Positions 1 to 10,175 of a stretch of DNA of 64,000 bases are shown here, one piece after another; position 1 is the first letter of the stretch, and each line of letters opens with the position of its first letter. Source of the stretch: Taishania sp045629585 (lineage in GTDB: Bacteria > Bacteroidota > Bacteroidia > Flavobacteriales_D > Crocinitomicaceae); NCBI GenBank assembly GCA_045629585.1, contig JAZQRM010000083.1, positions 22,905 to 86,904 on the forward strand, in the 5' to 3' direction. The position numbers were made by a program, and so were the translations under genes. Below the pieces are notes generated by a model. The model was not told the origin of the DNA and ran no database searches. It worked only from the letters and a program-made list of their open reading frames with translations.

Positions 1-338
1 TCCTGTTTAAAACGTTCTGCTTCTTGGTTTGTTCTAAAATCACCGACTCTTAAAAAATAGTTTGGAGCACTATAAGTCACGTAAACCTGCACTTTTGAAT
101 GAGATCTATTAAAGTTTGCACGCATTTCGTCTACTTTTGACTTGGAAGCATCAAAATAAATTTGGACTCTATAACCTGGAATTTGTGGTTCTCCTGTTGA
201 AGCGGATGATTCACCTTGTTTTTTTATTAGTGCATCGATTTTTGGGTCTTTTATAATCTCAATATTTCCTTGTGAAAATAAATTGCTGATTGAAAAACAA
301 ACAAAAAAGATGCTTAATAATGATATCTTATTTTTCAT
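1..338 (-). CDS. SPOR-domain secreted protein, C-terminus cut by window edge
   Basis: The reverse strand opens with ATG at 338 and reads through to the window edge (112 codons visible), so the C-terminus is missing. Residues 1 to about 23 form a signal peptide ending in LFSQ. From about residue 47 the sequence GYRVQIYFDASKSKVDEM, followed by VYVTYSAPNYFLRVGDF, matches the SPOR (sporulation-related repeat) fold, which binds denuded peptidoglycan in other bacteria. Likely an exported envelope protein. A good promoter lies directly upstream (356-385). Divergent from the small gene at 502. The family call rests on motif similarity in the visible part only. Confidence 0.75.
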   Translation of the reverse strand, partial: MKNKISLLSIFFVCFSISNLFSQGNIEIIKDPKIDALIKKQGESSASTGEPQIPGYRVQIYFDASKSKVDEMRANFNRSHSKVQVYVTYSAPNYFLRVGDFRTNQEAERFKQ

Positions 339-355
339 GGTATTTATTGTTGAAG

Positions 356-385
356 CAAAAGTAATACAAATCTCTGTTTATTCAA
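356..385 (-). promoter_or_regulatory. Bacteroidota-type promoter of the SPOR gene
   Basis: On the minus strand TTG (385-383) is followed after 19 nt by TACTTTTG (363-356), matching TTG-N17..23-TAnnTTTG. Transcription would start near 349, about 11 nt before the ATG at 338. Confidence 0.65.
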
Positions 386-501
386 TTTTTATGCCATTTC
401 GCTTGCTTTCTTTGTGCTAAATAATCTTTAGGAAAAAAAATATAGAGATATCCATCTCTTTTAAGTTGCTTTTTTACACTTTTGTTTAATTGTTATTATT
501 T

Positions 502-846
502 ATGATATCTTTTTTGATTTACATTGCCTCCTTATCTGCTCTTGGAGAAGATTTGACTTTTAGGTTTAAAACCAGTACGAGTAGTTTCTGTCAAGATGAC
601 AATACTGAACGGATTTGCGAAGAAAATAAATTTGTTAGTGATATATTCACTAGTGAATTAAATGTGGTTTTGCGAACTGGTGCAGAAGATATTAATTATC
701 CTATTATGGGTCAAGTGGATTTTGAAGAGGTGCAGTATTTTGTCCTTATCGATCCATCTGGCGTAGAGGTTTACGGTTTACTTACCGATTCTGATTTTAG
801 ATTATTTCATTCCTTAGGAAGTTTACCTTTTCTGTTTTTTAGTTGA
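502..846 (+). CDS. small secreted protein, unknown function
   Basis: A 114-residue protein from ATG at 502; a TTG at 490 would add four residues but the ATG gives a cleaner signal peptide (MISFLIYIASLSALGEDL). The mature part contains two cysteines close together (FCQDDNTERIC) and no domain I recognise; the LIDPSGVEVYGLL segment suggests a beta-rich fold. It ends 5 nt before the start of the large T9SS protein, so the two are probably cotranscribed, and it may act with it at the cell surface. Function unknown. Confidence 0.6.
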   Translation: MISFLIYIASLSALGEDLTFRFKTSTSSFCQDDNTERICEENKFVSDIFTSELNVVLRTGAEDINYPIMGQVDFEEVQYFVLIDPSGVEVYGLLTDSDFRLFHSLGSLPFLFFS

Positions 847-851
847 TTATT

Positions 852-3800
852 ATGATGAAACTGCTACTCTTATTTTATTTCATAACATTTAGTGCTTTAG
901 GTGTTTTTGCTCAGCTTGTTAATTGTAACCTTAATTATTTTGTTAACGGTTCTGATTTGCAAATTTTTTATCGTGATTTAAGTAATAACACTACCGGGAG
1001 TACTGGCGTACTGCTTCCTAATAATGGTGCAGGGTTGGCTGTGAGTACTAATTTTAGTGGGAATGGTCCTAATCCAACTTTCTATACAGTGGTGAACGGT
1101 ATTTACTTTTATTATAATGGTACTACTTGGGTAAGTACAGGTCATAGTTCTGGAGGTACCGCCGCTGTTAATCCTGGTGGTAGTGGGCCTTACATTTATA
1201 ATATAGTTGGGGGTACTGGTCAAGTGTATCGGTATGATGGTTCTAGAAATTCTGTATTGGCCTTTACCGTACCTGGTTATGGTGGACCTTATGATGTGAT
1301 TGGGGATGCTGAAGGAAATGCTTATTTATTGATTAATTCAGGGAATAATAGGCGTTTTGCAGTATATAGCCCAACAGGTCAGTTGTTGTGTGAATATCCG
1401 CTCAACGGTTTGCCCTCCAGTACTGCTGGTGGTGGGTATTCTGTAATAAACGGTGTTTTATATGTTAATATTAATTCTGCAGGTACACATCGTGGAGTGT
1501 TCAATAATGGCAGTATTACATTTACAAGTATTCCCCATTTCGAGGCTTCTGATTATGGATCTTGTGCTTTTCCACCTTTATCATCTGAAGTTGTTGGTTC
1601 TAATAATAGTGTTATTGATGTTTGTGCTGGAGAAACGATTTCTCTGACCGCTAGTACGACGATTTCTTCTCCTATTTATTCATGGAGTGGTCCAGGGATT
1701 GTATCTGGGCAAAATAGCAGTATTCTTGTAGTTAACCAACCGGGGACTTATGTAGTGGAAATCACTAGTGGTGGAGGATTGTGCACAAGTCGTTCTACCA
1801 TAAGTCATGTTGTGAATATAAATAATGTGTCTGTTGTAGTAGACCCTGTTACCCCTGTTTGTGTTGATGGTGATGACATTCAGTTGTCCGCTAGTGTTCC
1901 TGATGGTACATGGTCAGCTAGTTGTGGAGCTTGTGTTAGTGAGAGTGGTTTGTTTGATGTTTCGGTCGCTGGACCTGGTGTACACGAGATTCTTTATTTT
2001 CACAATTTAGGTTGTACTGAAGGAGTTCGGGGTCAGGTTGTTGTTAATGACATTCCTATTATTAATGCAGGGGCAGATGTAGTGGTTTGTTTAGGTGAAA
2101 GTGTTGTATTGAGTGCTTCAGGTGGAGTTGATTACACCTGGACTCCTAATGTAACAGATGGAGTGGCATTTGTACCAGTTGAAAGTGGTCTATATTCTGT
2201 TGTAGGTCGTGATGTTAATGGTTGTATTGGTTCCGATGATTTAACGCTAACAGTTAGTTCCGTTGGTTTGCCTGTGTTTGATGCGGTGGCACCGATATGT
2301 TCAGGCGAATTATTTGGGGGCTTACCCACTTTGTCTTTGAATGGATTTGAAGGTACGTGGTTACCAGATTTTAATAATTTAGTCACTACTACCTATACTT
2401 TTAACACCTTGAATGAATGCGTTGCTCCAGTCTTGATGACTGTTCAAGTTGTGCAGAGTGTATTGACTGTTTTTGATGCTGTAGATCCCATTTGTGTTGG
2501 TATGGAAGCTCCTATATTACCCACTATTTCTTTGAATGGAGTTGTAGGATCTTGGGATGCTCTAGTGAGTAACGTTAATAATGGTATTTATACTTTTACA
2601 CCAAATGATGGTCTGTGTGCAAGTGATTATGTAGTTGAAATTATAATTCTTGAAAATTCTCTACCAAGTTTTGAACTTGCATCCGAATTTTGTTTTGGGG
2701 ATGTTGTTGATGACTTACCTACTGTTAGTTTAGATGGGATAAGAGGTGAGTGGTTTCCAGTAATTGATAATGAAAACACGACTAGTTATTGGTTTACCCC
2801 ATATGCAGGGCAATGTGCTGGTGTAGTCAATCATTTAATTGAGGTTCATCCTTTGCCGTTTGTTAATGCTGGATCCGACATGTCGATATGTGCAGGTGAT
2901 CAGCTTAGGCTTTTGGCGTCGGGTGCACAGACATATATATGGTCTAATAGTTTGCAAAATGGTCAAACTGTTGTTCCAGATTTAGGATCTACTGTATATT
3001 CTGTAAGTGGTATAGATTTTCGTGGTTGTCAAAATAGTGATTCCTTTATTGTAGTTGTTTCTGATATACCTGCTATTTCTTGGAATGTTCTTCAAGATAG
3101 AGTTTGTAGTCCTGCAGAGGTTACAATTTCTTATGTGAGTTCTATTCCTTTATTAGATTGTGTTTTGACTGTTGATGATGTGGTCGTTAGCCGCAATTGT
3201 AATAGTGATGTTCATGATTCTTTCAGTGAAGTAGGTTTTCATGATGTTTTACTAACTGCGCGATCAATTGACGGCTGTGTTTTTAGTACTCTTTTAGCAG
3301 ATGCTTTTAATGTGGAAGCACAGCCTATTGCCCATTTTTCTGTAGCATCACCTAATTTGACTGTTAGTAATCCTGTTGTTGTGGTCGATAATCATTCCAG
3401 TGGAGCAACCTCTTTCTTTTGGGATTTTGGATTTGAAGGTAATCGTTTTACTAGTTATGAGCCAACGTTCTCTTATCCAGATGTACCCGGAAATTATACA
3501 ATTTCCTTAATCGCTTCTTCTGAGTTTGGTTGTGTTGATACATTTAGTCAAGTGATTAATGTTGCGGATGTATTGATTTATTATATCCCAAATGCCTTTA
3601 CTCCTGATGGAAATGAGTACAATCAGTTTTTTAGACCCGTTTTTAGGAGTGGTTTCGATCCATATGATTTTACGATGATCTTATTCAATCGTTGGGGAGA
3701 GATGGTTTTTGAAACGCATGATGTTTTAGTTGGTTGGAATGGAGAATATGCTGGAAAGCCCTGTCCAACTGGAGTTTACACATGGGTGATTAAAGGACGT

Positions 3801-3857
3801 AATTCCAATGATGATGGTCATTTTTCGTTTAATGGGCATGTAAATCTGTTAAGATAA
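852..3857 (+). CDS. large T9SS type-B secreted adhesin-like protein (gliding motility-associated C-terminal domain)
   Basis: 1001 residues from ATG 852 (ATG 855 also possible; the upstream TTG at 843 is unlikely). Signal peptide at residues 1-21 ending in FAQ. The middle holds Ig-like modules with paired cysteines (for example NAGADVVVCLGESVVLSASG), three tandem modules of about 66 residues, and a PKD-like domain (SSGATSFFWDFG). The last 90 residues (IPNAFTPDGNEYN, FNRWGEMVFE, W.G.Y.GK.CPTGVYTW) are the CHU_C/type-B T9SS sorting domain, which sends such proteins through the type IX machine to the surface. Likely a surface adhesin or matrix protein; the ligand cannot be told. Confidence 0.88.
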   Translation: MMKLLLLFYFITFSALGVFAQLVNCNLNYFVNGSDLQIFYRDLSNNTTGSTGVLLPNNGAGLAVSTNFSGNGPNPTFYTVVNGIYFYYNGTTWVSTGHSSGGTAAVNPGGSGPYIYNIVGGTGQVYRYDGSRNSVLAFTVPGYGGPYDVIGDAEGNAYLLINSGNNRRFAVYSPTGQLLCEYPLNGLPSSTAGGGYSVINGVLYVNINSAGTHRGVFNNGSITFTSIPHFEASDYGSCAFPPLSSEVVGSNNSVIDVCAGETISLTASTTISSPIYSWSGPGIVSGQNSSILVVNQPGTYVVEITSGGGLCTSRSTISHVVNINNVSVVVDPVTPVCVDGDDIQLSASVPDGTWSASCGACVSESGLFDVSVAGPGVHEILYFHNLGCTEGVRGQVVVNDIPIINAGADVVVCLGESVVLSASGGVDYTWTPNVTDGVAFVPVESGLYSVVGRDVNGCIGSDDLTLTVSSVGLPVFDAVAPICSGELFGGLPTLSLNGFEGTWLPDFNNLVTTTYTFNTLNECVAPVLMTVQVVQSVLTVFDAVDPICVGMEAPILPTISLNGVVGSWDALVSNVNNGIYTFTPNDGLCASDYVVEIIILENSLPSFELASEFCFGDVVDDLPTVSLDGIRGEWFPVIDNENTTSYWFTPYAGQCAGVVNHLIEVHPLPFVNAGSDMSICAGDQLRLLASGAQTYIWSNSLQNGQTVVPDLGSTVYSVSGIDFRGCQNSDSFIVVVSDIPAISWNVLQDRVCSPAEVTISYVSSIPLLDCVLTVDDVVVSRNCNSDVHDSFSEVGFHDVLLTARSIDGCVFSTLLADAFNVEAQPIAHFSVASPNLTVSNPVVVVDNHSSGATSFFWDFGFEGNRFTSYEPTFSYPDVPGNYTISLIASSEFGCVDTFSQVINVADVLIYYIPNAFTPDGNEYNQFFRPVFRSGFDPYDFTMILFNRWGEMVFETHDVLVGWNGEYAGKPCPTGVYTWVIKGRNSNDDGHFSFNGHVNLLR
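2265..2850 (+). repeat. three tandem ~66-residue modules inside the T9SS adhesin
   Basis: Units begin near 2268, 2463 and 2661. Each reads F(D/E)xxxxxC, then LPTxSLxG, then G(T/S/E)W, a short strand, YxFTP or similar, and a second cysteine. The copies are clear at protein level but diverged in DNA, so this is an old internal duplication. Confidence 0.7.
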
Positions 3858-4169
3858 ATTGTTGAAAAGTAGAATCTCTTGTGGATAACTTTAGTTAGTA
3901 ACAAACTTTAACAGTGAGACATATACGATTGAAGTGGCCTTTTTTTACTTTTATTTTAGATGAATTGTAGTTTGGTTTAGCTTATTTTTCAGAAGATTTC
4001 ATCGATTATGTTTTTTTATTTAGATTGATTATAAATTAAGGGTTTCTACTTTAATTATTGTCATGAAACTGTCATTAAAGAGTATTTAATACCTAAATTT
4101 GTTATCGTCGAAAACTGTTTATTCGGCAATTGGCAGACATTTTTTGAATTGAAAGTATCTAATTATCAG
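3858..4169 (+). other. intergenic region upstream of the act operon
   Basis: About 310 nt without a gene. It should hold the promoter of the act-cox operon. TAAATTTG at 4094-4101 matches the -7 consensus TAnnTTTG, but I see no TTG at the right distance upstream, so the call is weak. No clear hairpin or riboswitch was seen. Confidence 0.3.
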
Positions 4170-5486
4170 ATGTTTAGAAAGATTAACAATTGGTGTATTG
4201 GTTTACTAACGGCTATGTTGGTAACTAGTACGTTTGGTGCGCAGGCGCAACCAGATGGGGCTACACTGTTTAAGAAGTGCGCGACATGTCACAGCGTATT
4301 CAAGGATGGTACAGGGCCAAAACTTTATGGAGTAAGAGCTAAGTGGGAAGAAGGTGGCGCGAAAGCGGAGTCTCTTCATACTTGGGTTCGTAACTGGGAA
4401 GCGGCTGCGGCTGCAGATCCTTATGCGGCAGGTGTATCGAAAGTGAAACCTACGAATATGGATAAATTCCCTGCGTTAACAGATGAAGAAATTGACGCAA
4501 TCTTTAATTATGTGGATGCTCAGGAAGTGGTTACAGAAGGCCCTGCTCAAGGGAGTTCTAGTGCTCCAGTTACTGTAGAGGATGAATCTAGTTTTGGCTG
4601 GTTGTGGCTGGTTTTAGGTGTAGTTTTCGCTGTTATCATCATGTCTGTTGGAGGTGTACGTCGTCAATTGAAAATCACTTCAGCTGAGAAGGCGGGTGAG
4701 AAAGTTGATGAGAATGCATCTTATGGACAAGAGTTCAAAGCTTGGGCTTGGAAGTACAAGAGGTATGTTGGAGTCGCTGGATTGGTATTGGTGTTAAGTG
4801 TTCTGGTTAGTTTAATCTTAATGTTAGGTCAAATTGACATTAAAGAAGGTTATCAACCTACTCAACCAATCGATTTCCCTCACTCTGTTCATGCTGGTTT
4901 AAACGGAATTGATTGTAAATACTGTCATAACTCGGTGACTGAATCGAGAACAGCAGGTTTACCTTCAGTGAATGTTTGTATGAACTGTCACAAACAAGTT
5001 ACAGGTACTACTCCAGAGCAACAAGAGAAAATTAAAGCAATTTATGCTGCTGCAGGATGGGACGGAAGTCAGTATTCTGGAGATCATAATGAAATTGTTT
5101 GGAACAAAGTTCACGTTTTACCTGATCACGTTTATTTCTCTCACCAACAACATGTTGTAGCTGGTGGTGTTGATTGTATTCAATGTCATGGTGACATGAA
5201 AACAATGGAAAAAACAGCTAAAGTTCTTTCGGTTGAAGAGTTAAATAAAATCGAAGGTAACATCAAGTTAACTAAGCCAACTTTAACAATGGGTTGGTGT
5301 ATCGAGTGTCACGGTGAAAAAGGTATATCTGACGGTCCATTTGATTCAAATGGAAACGGGTACTACGCAGAAATTCACAAGCGTTTAATGAACAACGATA
5401 GAAAGTTGTATGATGAATACTTGAAAGACGGTAAAATTACCGTTAAAGAATTAGGCGGTTGGGAATGTGCTAAGTGTCACTATTAA
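4170..5486 (+). CDS. actA: alternative complex III subunit ActA, hexaheme cytochrome c
   Basis: 438 residues from ATG 4170; a TTG at 4149 would add seven residues ahead of the signal peptide (MFRKINNWCIGLLTAMLV...AQAQ). Six CxxCH heme c motifs are visible, at about residues 37, 249, 270, 336, 377 and 433, the last one ending the protein. The first sits in a separate N-terminal monoheme domain, followed by two membrane spans (about 146-166 and 197-220) and the multiheme domain. ActA carries electrons from the quinol site of ACIII toward the oxidase. First gene of a block actABCDEF-coxBA. The classical ActA is described as pentaheme, so the extra N-terminal heme is worth noting. Confidence 0.93.
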   Translation: MFRKINNWCIGLLTAMLVTSTFGAQAQPDGATLFKKCATCHSVFKDGTGPKLYGVRAKWEEGGAKAESLHTWVRNWEAAAAADPYAAGVSKVKPTNMDKFPALTDEEIDAIFNYVDAQEVVTEGPAQGSSSAPVTVEDESSFGWLWLVLGVVFAVIIMSVGGVRRQLKITSAEKAGEKVDENASYGQEFKAWAWKYKRYVGVAGLVLVLSVLVSLILMLGQIDIKEGYQPTQPIDFPHSVHAGLNGIDCKYCHNSVTESRTAGLPSVNVCMNCHKQVTGTTPEQQEKIKAIYAAAGWDGSQYSGDHNEIVWNKVHVLPDHVYFSHQQHVVAGGVDCIQCHGDMKTMEKTAKVLSVEELNKIEGNIKLTKPTLTMGWCIECHGEKGISDGPFDSNGNGYYAEIHKRLMNNDRKLYDEYLKDGKITVKELGGWECAKCHY

Positions 5487-5513
5487 TAACGAATTGTAGA
5501 AGTCGAAATAACC

Positions 5514-8500
5514 ATGGGAATGACAAGAAAATATTGGAAGGGTCTTGAGGAATTACATGAGACACCTGAATTCCTTAAATCACAAGAGCAAGAGTTCGCT
5601 CAACAGCAGTCTGTTGAAGAATTCTTAGCTGACGATAACTTAAGTGATGGTCAAACTGGACGTAGAGATTTCCTAAAATTCTTAGGATTTAGCGTTGCAG
5701 CTGCTACCGTAGCAGCTTGTGAAGCTCCAGTGACTAGAGCTATTCCATACGTAATTAAGCCAGAAGATGTTACACCTGGTATGCCAACTTGGTACGCATC
5801 AACTTATTATGATGGTAGTTCATATGCATCTATCTTAGTTAAAACACGTGAAGGACGTCCTATCTTTGTTAAAGGAAATAAAGATTATGGATTTACTAAA
5901 GGAGTTGTAAATGCACAAATCATAGCATCTGTTTTAAGTTTGTATGATAGTTCGCGTTTACAAGATGCTACTGTAAAAGGTACAAAAAAAGGACTTTCTT
6001 CTGTTGATACGGAAGTTATCACAGCATTAAAGTCTGCTAATAAAGTAACTTTAGTTTCTAATACAATTATAAGCCCTGCTATTTTTAGAGCTATTGATGA
6101 ATTCAATACCTCATTAGGAGAAGGGAAATTTGAACATATACAATATGATCCAGTATCATATGCTGGTATTCGTTTAGCAAACCAGGAATCTTTCGGTCAG
6201 GCAATCATTCCTGATTATGATTTCTCGAAGGCTAAAACTATTGTTTCTGTTGGTGCTGATTTCTTAAATTCATGGGTTTTACCTACACAGTTCTCTAGTC
6301 AGTTTGGAGAAACTAGAAATCCTGATGGAGAATGGATGTCTAAGTTTTTTGCTTTTGAATCGAATATGTCGATTACAGGGTCAAATGCAGACTTCCGTGG
6401 TTTGATTAAACCATCTCAACAAGGGAACCTATTAGCATATATTGCTAAAGGTTTAGGTATTTCAACAGATGTTAGTACAGATTTACCAACAGATGTTAAA
6501 GTTGTAGCTGATAAAGCGATTGTTGAATTAAAGAAAACAGGTAAGAACTCTTTAGTTGTTGCAGGTTCTAATAATAAAGCAATCCAAATCTTAGTTAATG
6601 CGATTAATGCAAAATTAGGAGCATATACAACCACAATTAATATTAATAATCCAATTAATCTTTTCAAATCTGATGATGCGAAAATGAATCAATTGGTACA
6701 AGATGTAATCGCTGGCAAAAAAGCTAATGAAGCTATAATCTTCTTAGATACGAATCCAGTTTATACATTGGCAAATGGAGTTGCTTTTAAAGCAGCTTTA
6801 TCGAAGGTTAAAACAACGGTTGCTATTTCTCAATTTGCAGATGAAACAGCAGTAAACTGTGAGTTTGTTTATCCTTCATTACATGCTTTGGAATCTTGGA
6901 ATGATTTCCAACCAAAGAAAAATGCATACGCTATTTCACAACCTGTTATCAGACCTTTATTTGCTAATGCTGTTTCACCAATCGAAACATTCTTAGTTTG
7001 GGCTGGTACAGCTTATCGTGGAGGTAAAGATTCTAAAGTAGCTTACGAATATATTCGTAGTACATTTGATACAACAGATGATTGGAATTTAGCAGTGCAC
7101 AATTCAATCGTTGAAGTGGATGCTACACCAGCAGAAAATGTAACAATTGAAGCTTCTTTAAATGTTGCTAGTCAATTGCCATCTGTTTCTGGGGTAGAAG
7201 TAATGGTTTATCAAAAAGCATCTTTAGGAATTGGTACACAGGCAAACAACCCTTGGTTACAAGAGATGCCAGATCCATTAACTAAAGTTACTTGGGATAA
7301 CTATTTCACGATGAATCCAGTGGAAATGAAAGGGAAATATAATATTTCTTTTGATCAAGAACACGGATTGTCTTTAGCAACTTTTACTGTAAACGGTGTT
7401 AAAATGACTTTACCTGTTTATCCATTACCAGGTCAAGCTTTAGGGACAATTGGTGTCGCTTTAGGTTATGGACGTGGTGCAAATGGTGAGAAAATTGGTA
7501 ATGCTGCGTTTCAAACAGCTGAGTATGGTGGATATATCACAAATGAAAATGGTATACCGAAGCCAATTGGTCAAAATGCATTCCAATTCGTATCATTTGT
7601 AAATGGTACGTATTCTTACGAGGCTGCAGGTTCTATTACTGGTGCTGAAGGTGTTTATCCAATTGCGGCAACGCAAATTGCTAACACTTCAATGGCTCGT
7701 CATTCGATTGTTAGAGAAACAACCCTAGAGACTTATAAAAAAGGAAATAAAGATGCATACAATGCGCCTTACACATTGCAAAAAATCGATGAGCAAGGTA
7801 AGCACGTTGCTGTTCCAATATCTGAATTCAATTTATGGGATGAACATCCTGTAGAACATATCGGACACCGTTGGGTAATGTCTATCGATCTTAACCAATG
7901 TTTTGGTTGTGGTGCTTGTTTAATTGCTTGTCAGGCTGAGAATAATGTTCCGGTTGTTGGTAAAGATGAAGTACGCAGAGGTCGTGAAATGCATTGGTTG
8001 CGTTTAGATCGTTATTTCTGTTCTGAAGAAGAAGCAGCAATTGGTACACGTAAAGATCCTCAAGATTTTAGCTATACTAAAGCGGAGAAAGATATCCCTG
8101 TAAATCCTTCGGTAATCTTTATGCCGATGATGTGTCACCACTGTAATCACGCACCTTGTGAGACAGTTTGTCCAGTGGCTGCGACAACGCATTCAAATGA
8201 AGGTTTAAACCAAATGACTTATAACAGATGTATCGGTACGCGTTATTGTGCTAACAACTGTCCTTATAAAGTTCGTCGTTTCAACTGGTTTAATTATCCT
8301 TCTTATAAGAAGTTTACAGAAATCAACCCTTCTCAGGATGATCTAGGACGTATGGTATTAAATCCAGATGTTACGGTTCGTACACGTGGGGTAATGGAAA
8401 AATGTTCTTTCTGTGTTCAAAATATTCAAGCTGGTAAATTAAAAGCTAAAGTCGAAGGACGTGCGGTAGTTGATGGTGATGTTTCAGCTGCTTGTGGTGA

Positions 8501-8726
8501 TGCTTGTCCTGCAGGTGCTATTACATTCGGAGACTGGAATGATATTACTTCGAATGTGCGTAAATCAGCAGATAATGTTCGATCTTATCAAGTTTTAGAA
8601 GAAATCGGAGTTCGTCCTAACGTTTACTTTAGTGTGAAAGTTAGAAATGATGATAATACGCTTTTAGATAAAATCCAAGAAGAAGCAGTAGCTAGTCATC
8701 ATGCAGATGATCATTCAAATCATTAA
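5514..8726 (+). CDS. actB: alternative complex III subunit ActB, molybdopterin-like/iron-sulfur fusion
   Basis: 1070 residues. A twin-arginine signal (GRRDFLKFLG, about residues 49-58) is followed by a lipobox cysteine at about 69 (VAAC), so the protein is a periplasmic lipoprotein. Residues about 90-760 resemble a molybdopterin oxidoreductase that in this family has lost its cofactor. The C-terminal part is a ferredoxin-type domain with cysteine clusters at about 796 (CFGCGACLIAC), 874 (CHHCNHAPC...CP), 906 (CIGTRYCANNCP) and 964-1000 (CSFC...CGDACPAG). It passes electrons from the quinol to ActA. Starts 27 nt after actA. Confidence 0.94.
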   Translation: MGMTRKYWKGLEELHETPEFLKSQEQEFAQQQSVEEFLADDNLSDGQTGRRDFLKFLGFSVAAATVAACEAPVTRAIPYVIKPEDVTPGMPTWYASTYYDGSSYASILVKTREGRPIFVKGNKDYGFTKGVVNAQIIASVLSLYDSSRLQDATVKGTKKGLSSVDTEVITALKSANKVTLVSNTIISPAIFRAIDEFNTSLGEGKFEHIQYDPVSYAGIRLANQESFGQAIIPDYDFSKAKTIVSVGADFLNSWVLPTQFSSQFGETRNPDGEWMSKFFAFESNMSITGSNADFRGLIKPSQQGNLLAYIAKGLGISTDVSTDLPTDVKVVADKAIVELKKTGKNSLVVAGSNNKAIQILVNAINAKLGAYTTTININNPINLFKSDDAKMNQLVQDVIAGKKANEAIIFLDTNPVYTLANGVAFKAALSKVKTTVAISQFADETAVNCEFVYPSLHALESWNDFQPKKNAYAISQPVIRPLFANAVSPIETFLVWAGTAYRGGKDSKVAYEYIRSTFDTTDDWNLAVHNSIVEVDATPAENVTIEASLNVASQLPSVSGVEVMVYQKASLGIGTQANNPWLQEMPDPLTKVTWDNYFTMNPVEMKGKYNISFDQEHGLSLATFTVNGVKMTLPVYPLPGQALGTIGVALGYGRGANGEKIGNAAFQTAEYGGYITNENGIPKPIGQNAFQFVSFVNGTYSYEAAGSITGAEGVYPIAATQIANTSMARHSIVRETTLETYKKGNKDAYNAPYTLQKIDEQGKHVAVPISEFNLWDEHPVEHIGHRWVMSIDLNQCFGCGACLIACQAENNVPVVGKDEVRRGREMHWLRLDRYFCSEEEAAIGTRKDPQDFSYTKAEKDIPVNPSVIFMPMMCHHCNHAPCETVCPVAATTHSNEGLNQMTYNRCIGTRYCANNCPYKVRRFNWFNYPSYKKFTEINPSQDDLGRMVLNPDVTVRTRGVMEKCSFCVQNIQAGKLKAKVEGRAVVDGDVSAACGDACPAGAITFGDWNDITSNVRKSADNVRSYQVLEEIGVRPNVYFSVKVRNDDNTLLDKIQEEAVASHHADDHSNH

Positions 8727-8751
8727 TAATTAAGAATTAAAAACAATTGTA

Positions 8752-10164
8752 ATGCATAAGGAAGCAGCAATTCGAGAGCCCCTCATCTTAGGTCATAAGA
8801 CCTATCATGACATCACAGAAGATGTTTGTAAGCCGATAGAGGACAAAGCACCACGCATGTGGTACATTTTGTTTACGATCGCTTTAATCATCGGTTTATA
8901 TGGTGTAGGATGTATCCTTTATTTGTTAGGAACAGGTATTGGAGTATGGGGTCTAAATAAAACAATTGGTTGGGCATGGGATATTACTAACTTCGTTTGG
9001 TGGGTTGGTATTGGTCACGCCGGAACTTTGATTTCAGCCGTACTATTATTGTTCCGTCAAAAATGGAGAATGGCAATTAACCGTTCTGCTGAGGCGATGA
9101 CAATATTTGCAGTATTTATGGCAGGTACATATCCTTTGATTCACATGGGGCGTTTATGGTTGGGTTATTTTGTAATGCCTATTCCGAACCAACTAGGTTC
9201 GTTATGGGTTAACTTTAACTCTCCTTTATTGTGGGATGTATTTGCGATCTCAACGTATTTATCTGTTGGATTAGTGTTCTGGTACATTGGATTAATACCT
9301 GATTTTGCTACTATTCGTGATAGAGCTAAGAAACCAGTTTCTAAGAAGATGTATTCTATTCTTGCTTTTGGATGGTCTGGTAGAGCAAAACAGTGGAATA
9401 GATTTGAGATGGTATCTTTGGTTTTAGCTGGTTTGGCTACTCCTTTGGTATTCTCGGTTCACTCTATTGTATCTTTTGACTTTGCTACCTCAGTAATTCC
9501 AGGTTGGCATACTACAATTTTCCCTCCTTATTTCGTGGCAGGTGCGGTTTTCTCTGGTTTTGCCATGGTACAGACGTTGATGTTGATTATGCGTAAGGCA
9601 ATGGGTCTTGAGGCATATATTCACACAAAGCATATTGAGTACATGAATATCGTTATCATGACGACAGGATCTATTGTTGGTACAGCGTATATTACAGAGT
9701 TATTCATCTCTTGGTATTCTGGGGTTGAGTATGAAGGATATGCATTCTTCAATCGTGCAACAGGTCCTTACTGGTGGGCTTATTGGTCAATGATGACTTG
9801 TAACGTTATTTCTCCACAGTTGATGTGGTTTAAGAAGCTAAGAAGATCGTTAGTGTTTACCTTTATTATTTCAATTGTTGTAAACATTGGTATGTGGTTT
9901 GAGCGTTACGTAATTATCGTTACTTCTTTACATAGAGATTTCTTACCTTCCTCTTGGAGTATGCATTACCCAAGTAATATTGACATAGGAATCTATGTGG
10001 GAACTATTGGTTTGTTCTTCGTATTCTTCTTATTGTTTGCTCGTTTCTTCCCTGTATTGGCTCTAAATGAGGTTAAGACAATATTGAAGTCTTCTGGTGA
10101 GTATCAAAAAAGCTTACCTGACACACATCATGGACATGATCATTCAGAAAATATTAATCATTAA
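8752..10164 (+). CDS. actC: alternative complex III subunit ActC, NrfD-like membrane protein
   Basis: 470 residues with about ten hydrophobic spans, matching the NrfD/PsrC fold that holds the quinol-binding site in ACIII. The N-terminus (EPLILGHKTYHDITEDV) is the typical soluble start, and the C-terminus ends in a His-rich tail (DTHHGHDHSENINH). Lies 25 nt after actB and 11 nt before actD. It is the paralogue of ActF. Quinol oxidation is inferred from family knowledge. Confidence 0.93.
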   Translation: MHKEAAIREPLILGHKTYHDITEDVCKPIEDKAPRMWYILFTIALIIGLYGVGCILYLLGTGIGVWGLNKTIGWAWDITNFVWWVGIGHAGTLISAVLLLFRQKWRMAINRSAEAMTIFAVFMAGTYPLIHMGRLWLGYFVMPIPNQLGSLWVNFNSPLLWDVFAISTYLSVGLVFWYIGLIPDFATIRDRAKKPVSKKMYSILAFGWSGRAKQWNRFEMVSLVLAGLATPLVFSVHSIVSFDFATSVIPGWHTTIFPPYFVAGAVFSGFAMVQTLMLIMRKAMGLEAYIHTKHIEYMNIVIMTTGSIVGTAYITELFISWYSGVEYEGYAFFNRATGPYWWAYWSMMTCNVISPQLMWFKKLRRSLVFTFIISIVVNIGMWFERYVIIVTSLHRDFLPSSWSMHYPSNIDIGIYVGTIGLFFVFFLLFARFFPVLALNEVKTILKSSGEYQKSLPDTHHGHDHSENINH

Positions 10165-10175
10165 TTGGAGAAAAG

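Noticed and set aside
978..1223. Minus-strand frame within the T9SS adhesin
   Set aside because: Thr/Ile-rich shadow of a real gene on the other strand; no start context or neighbours.
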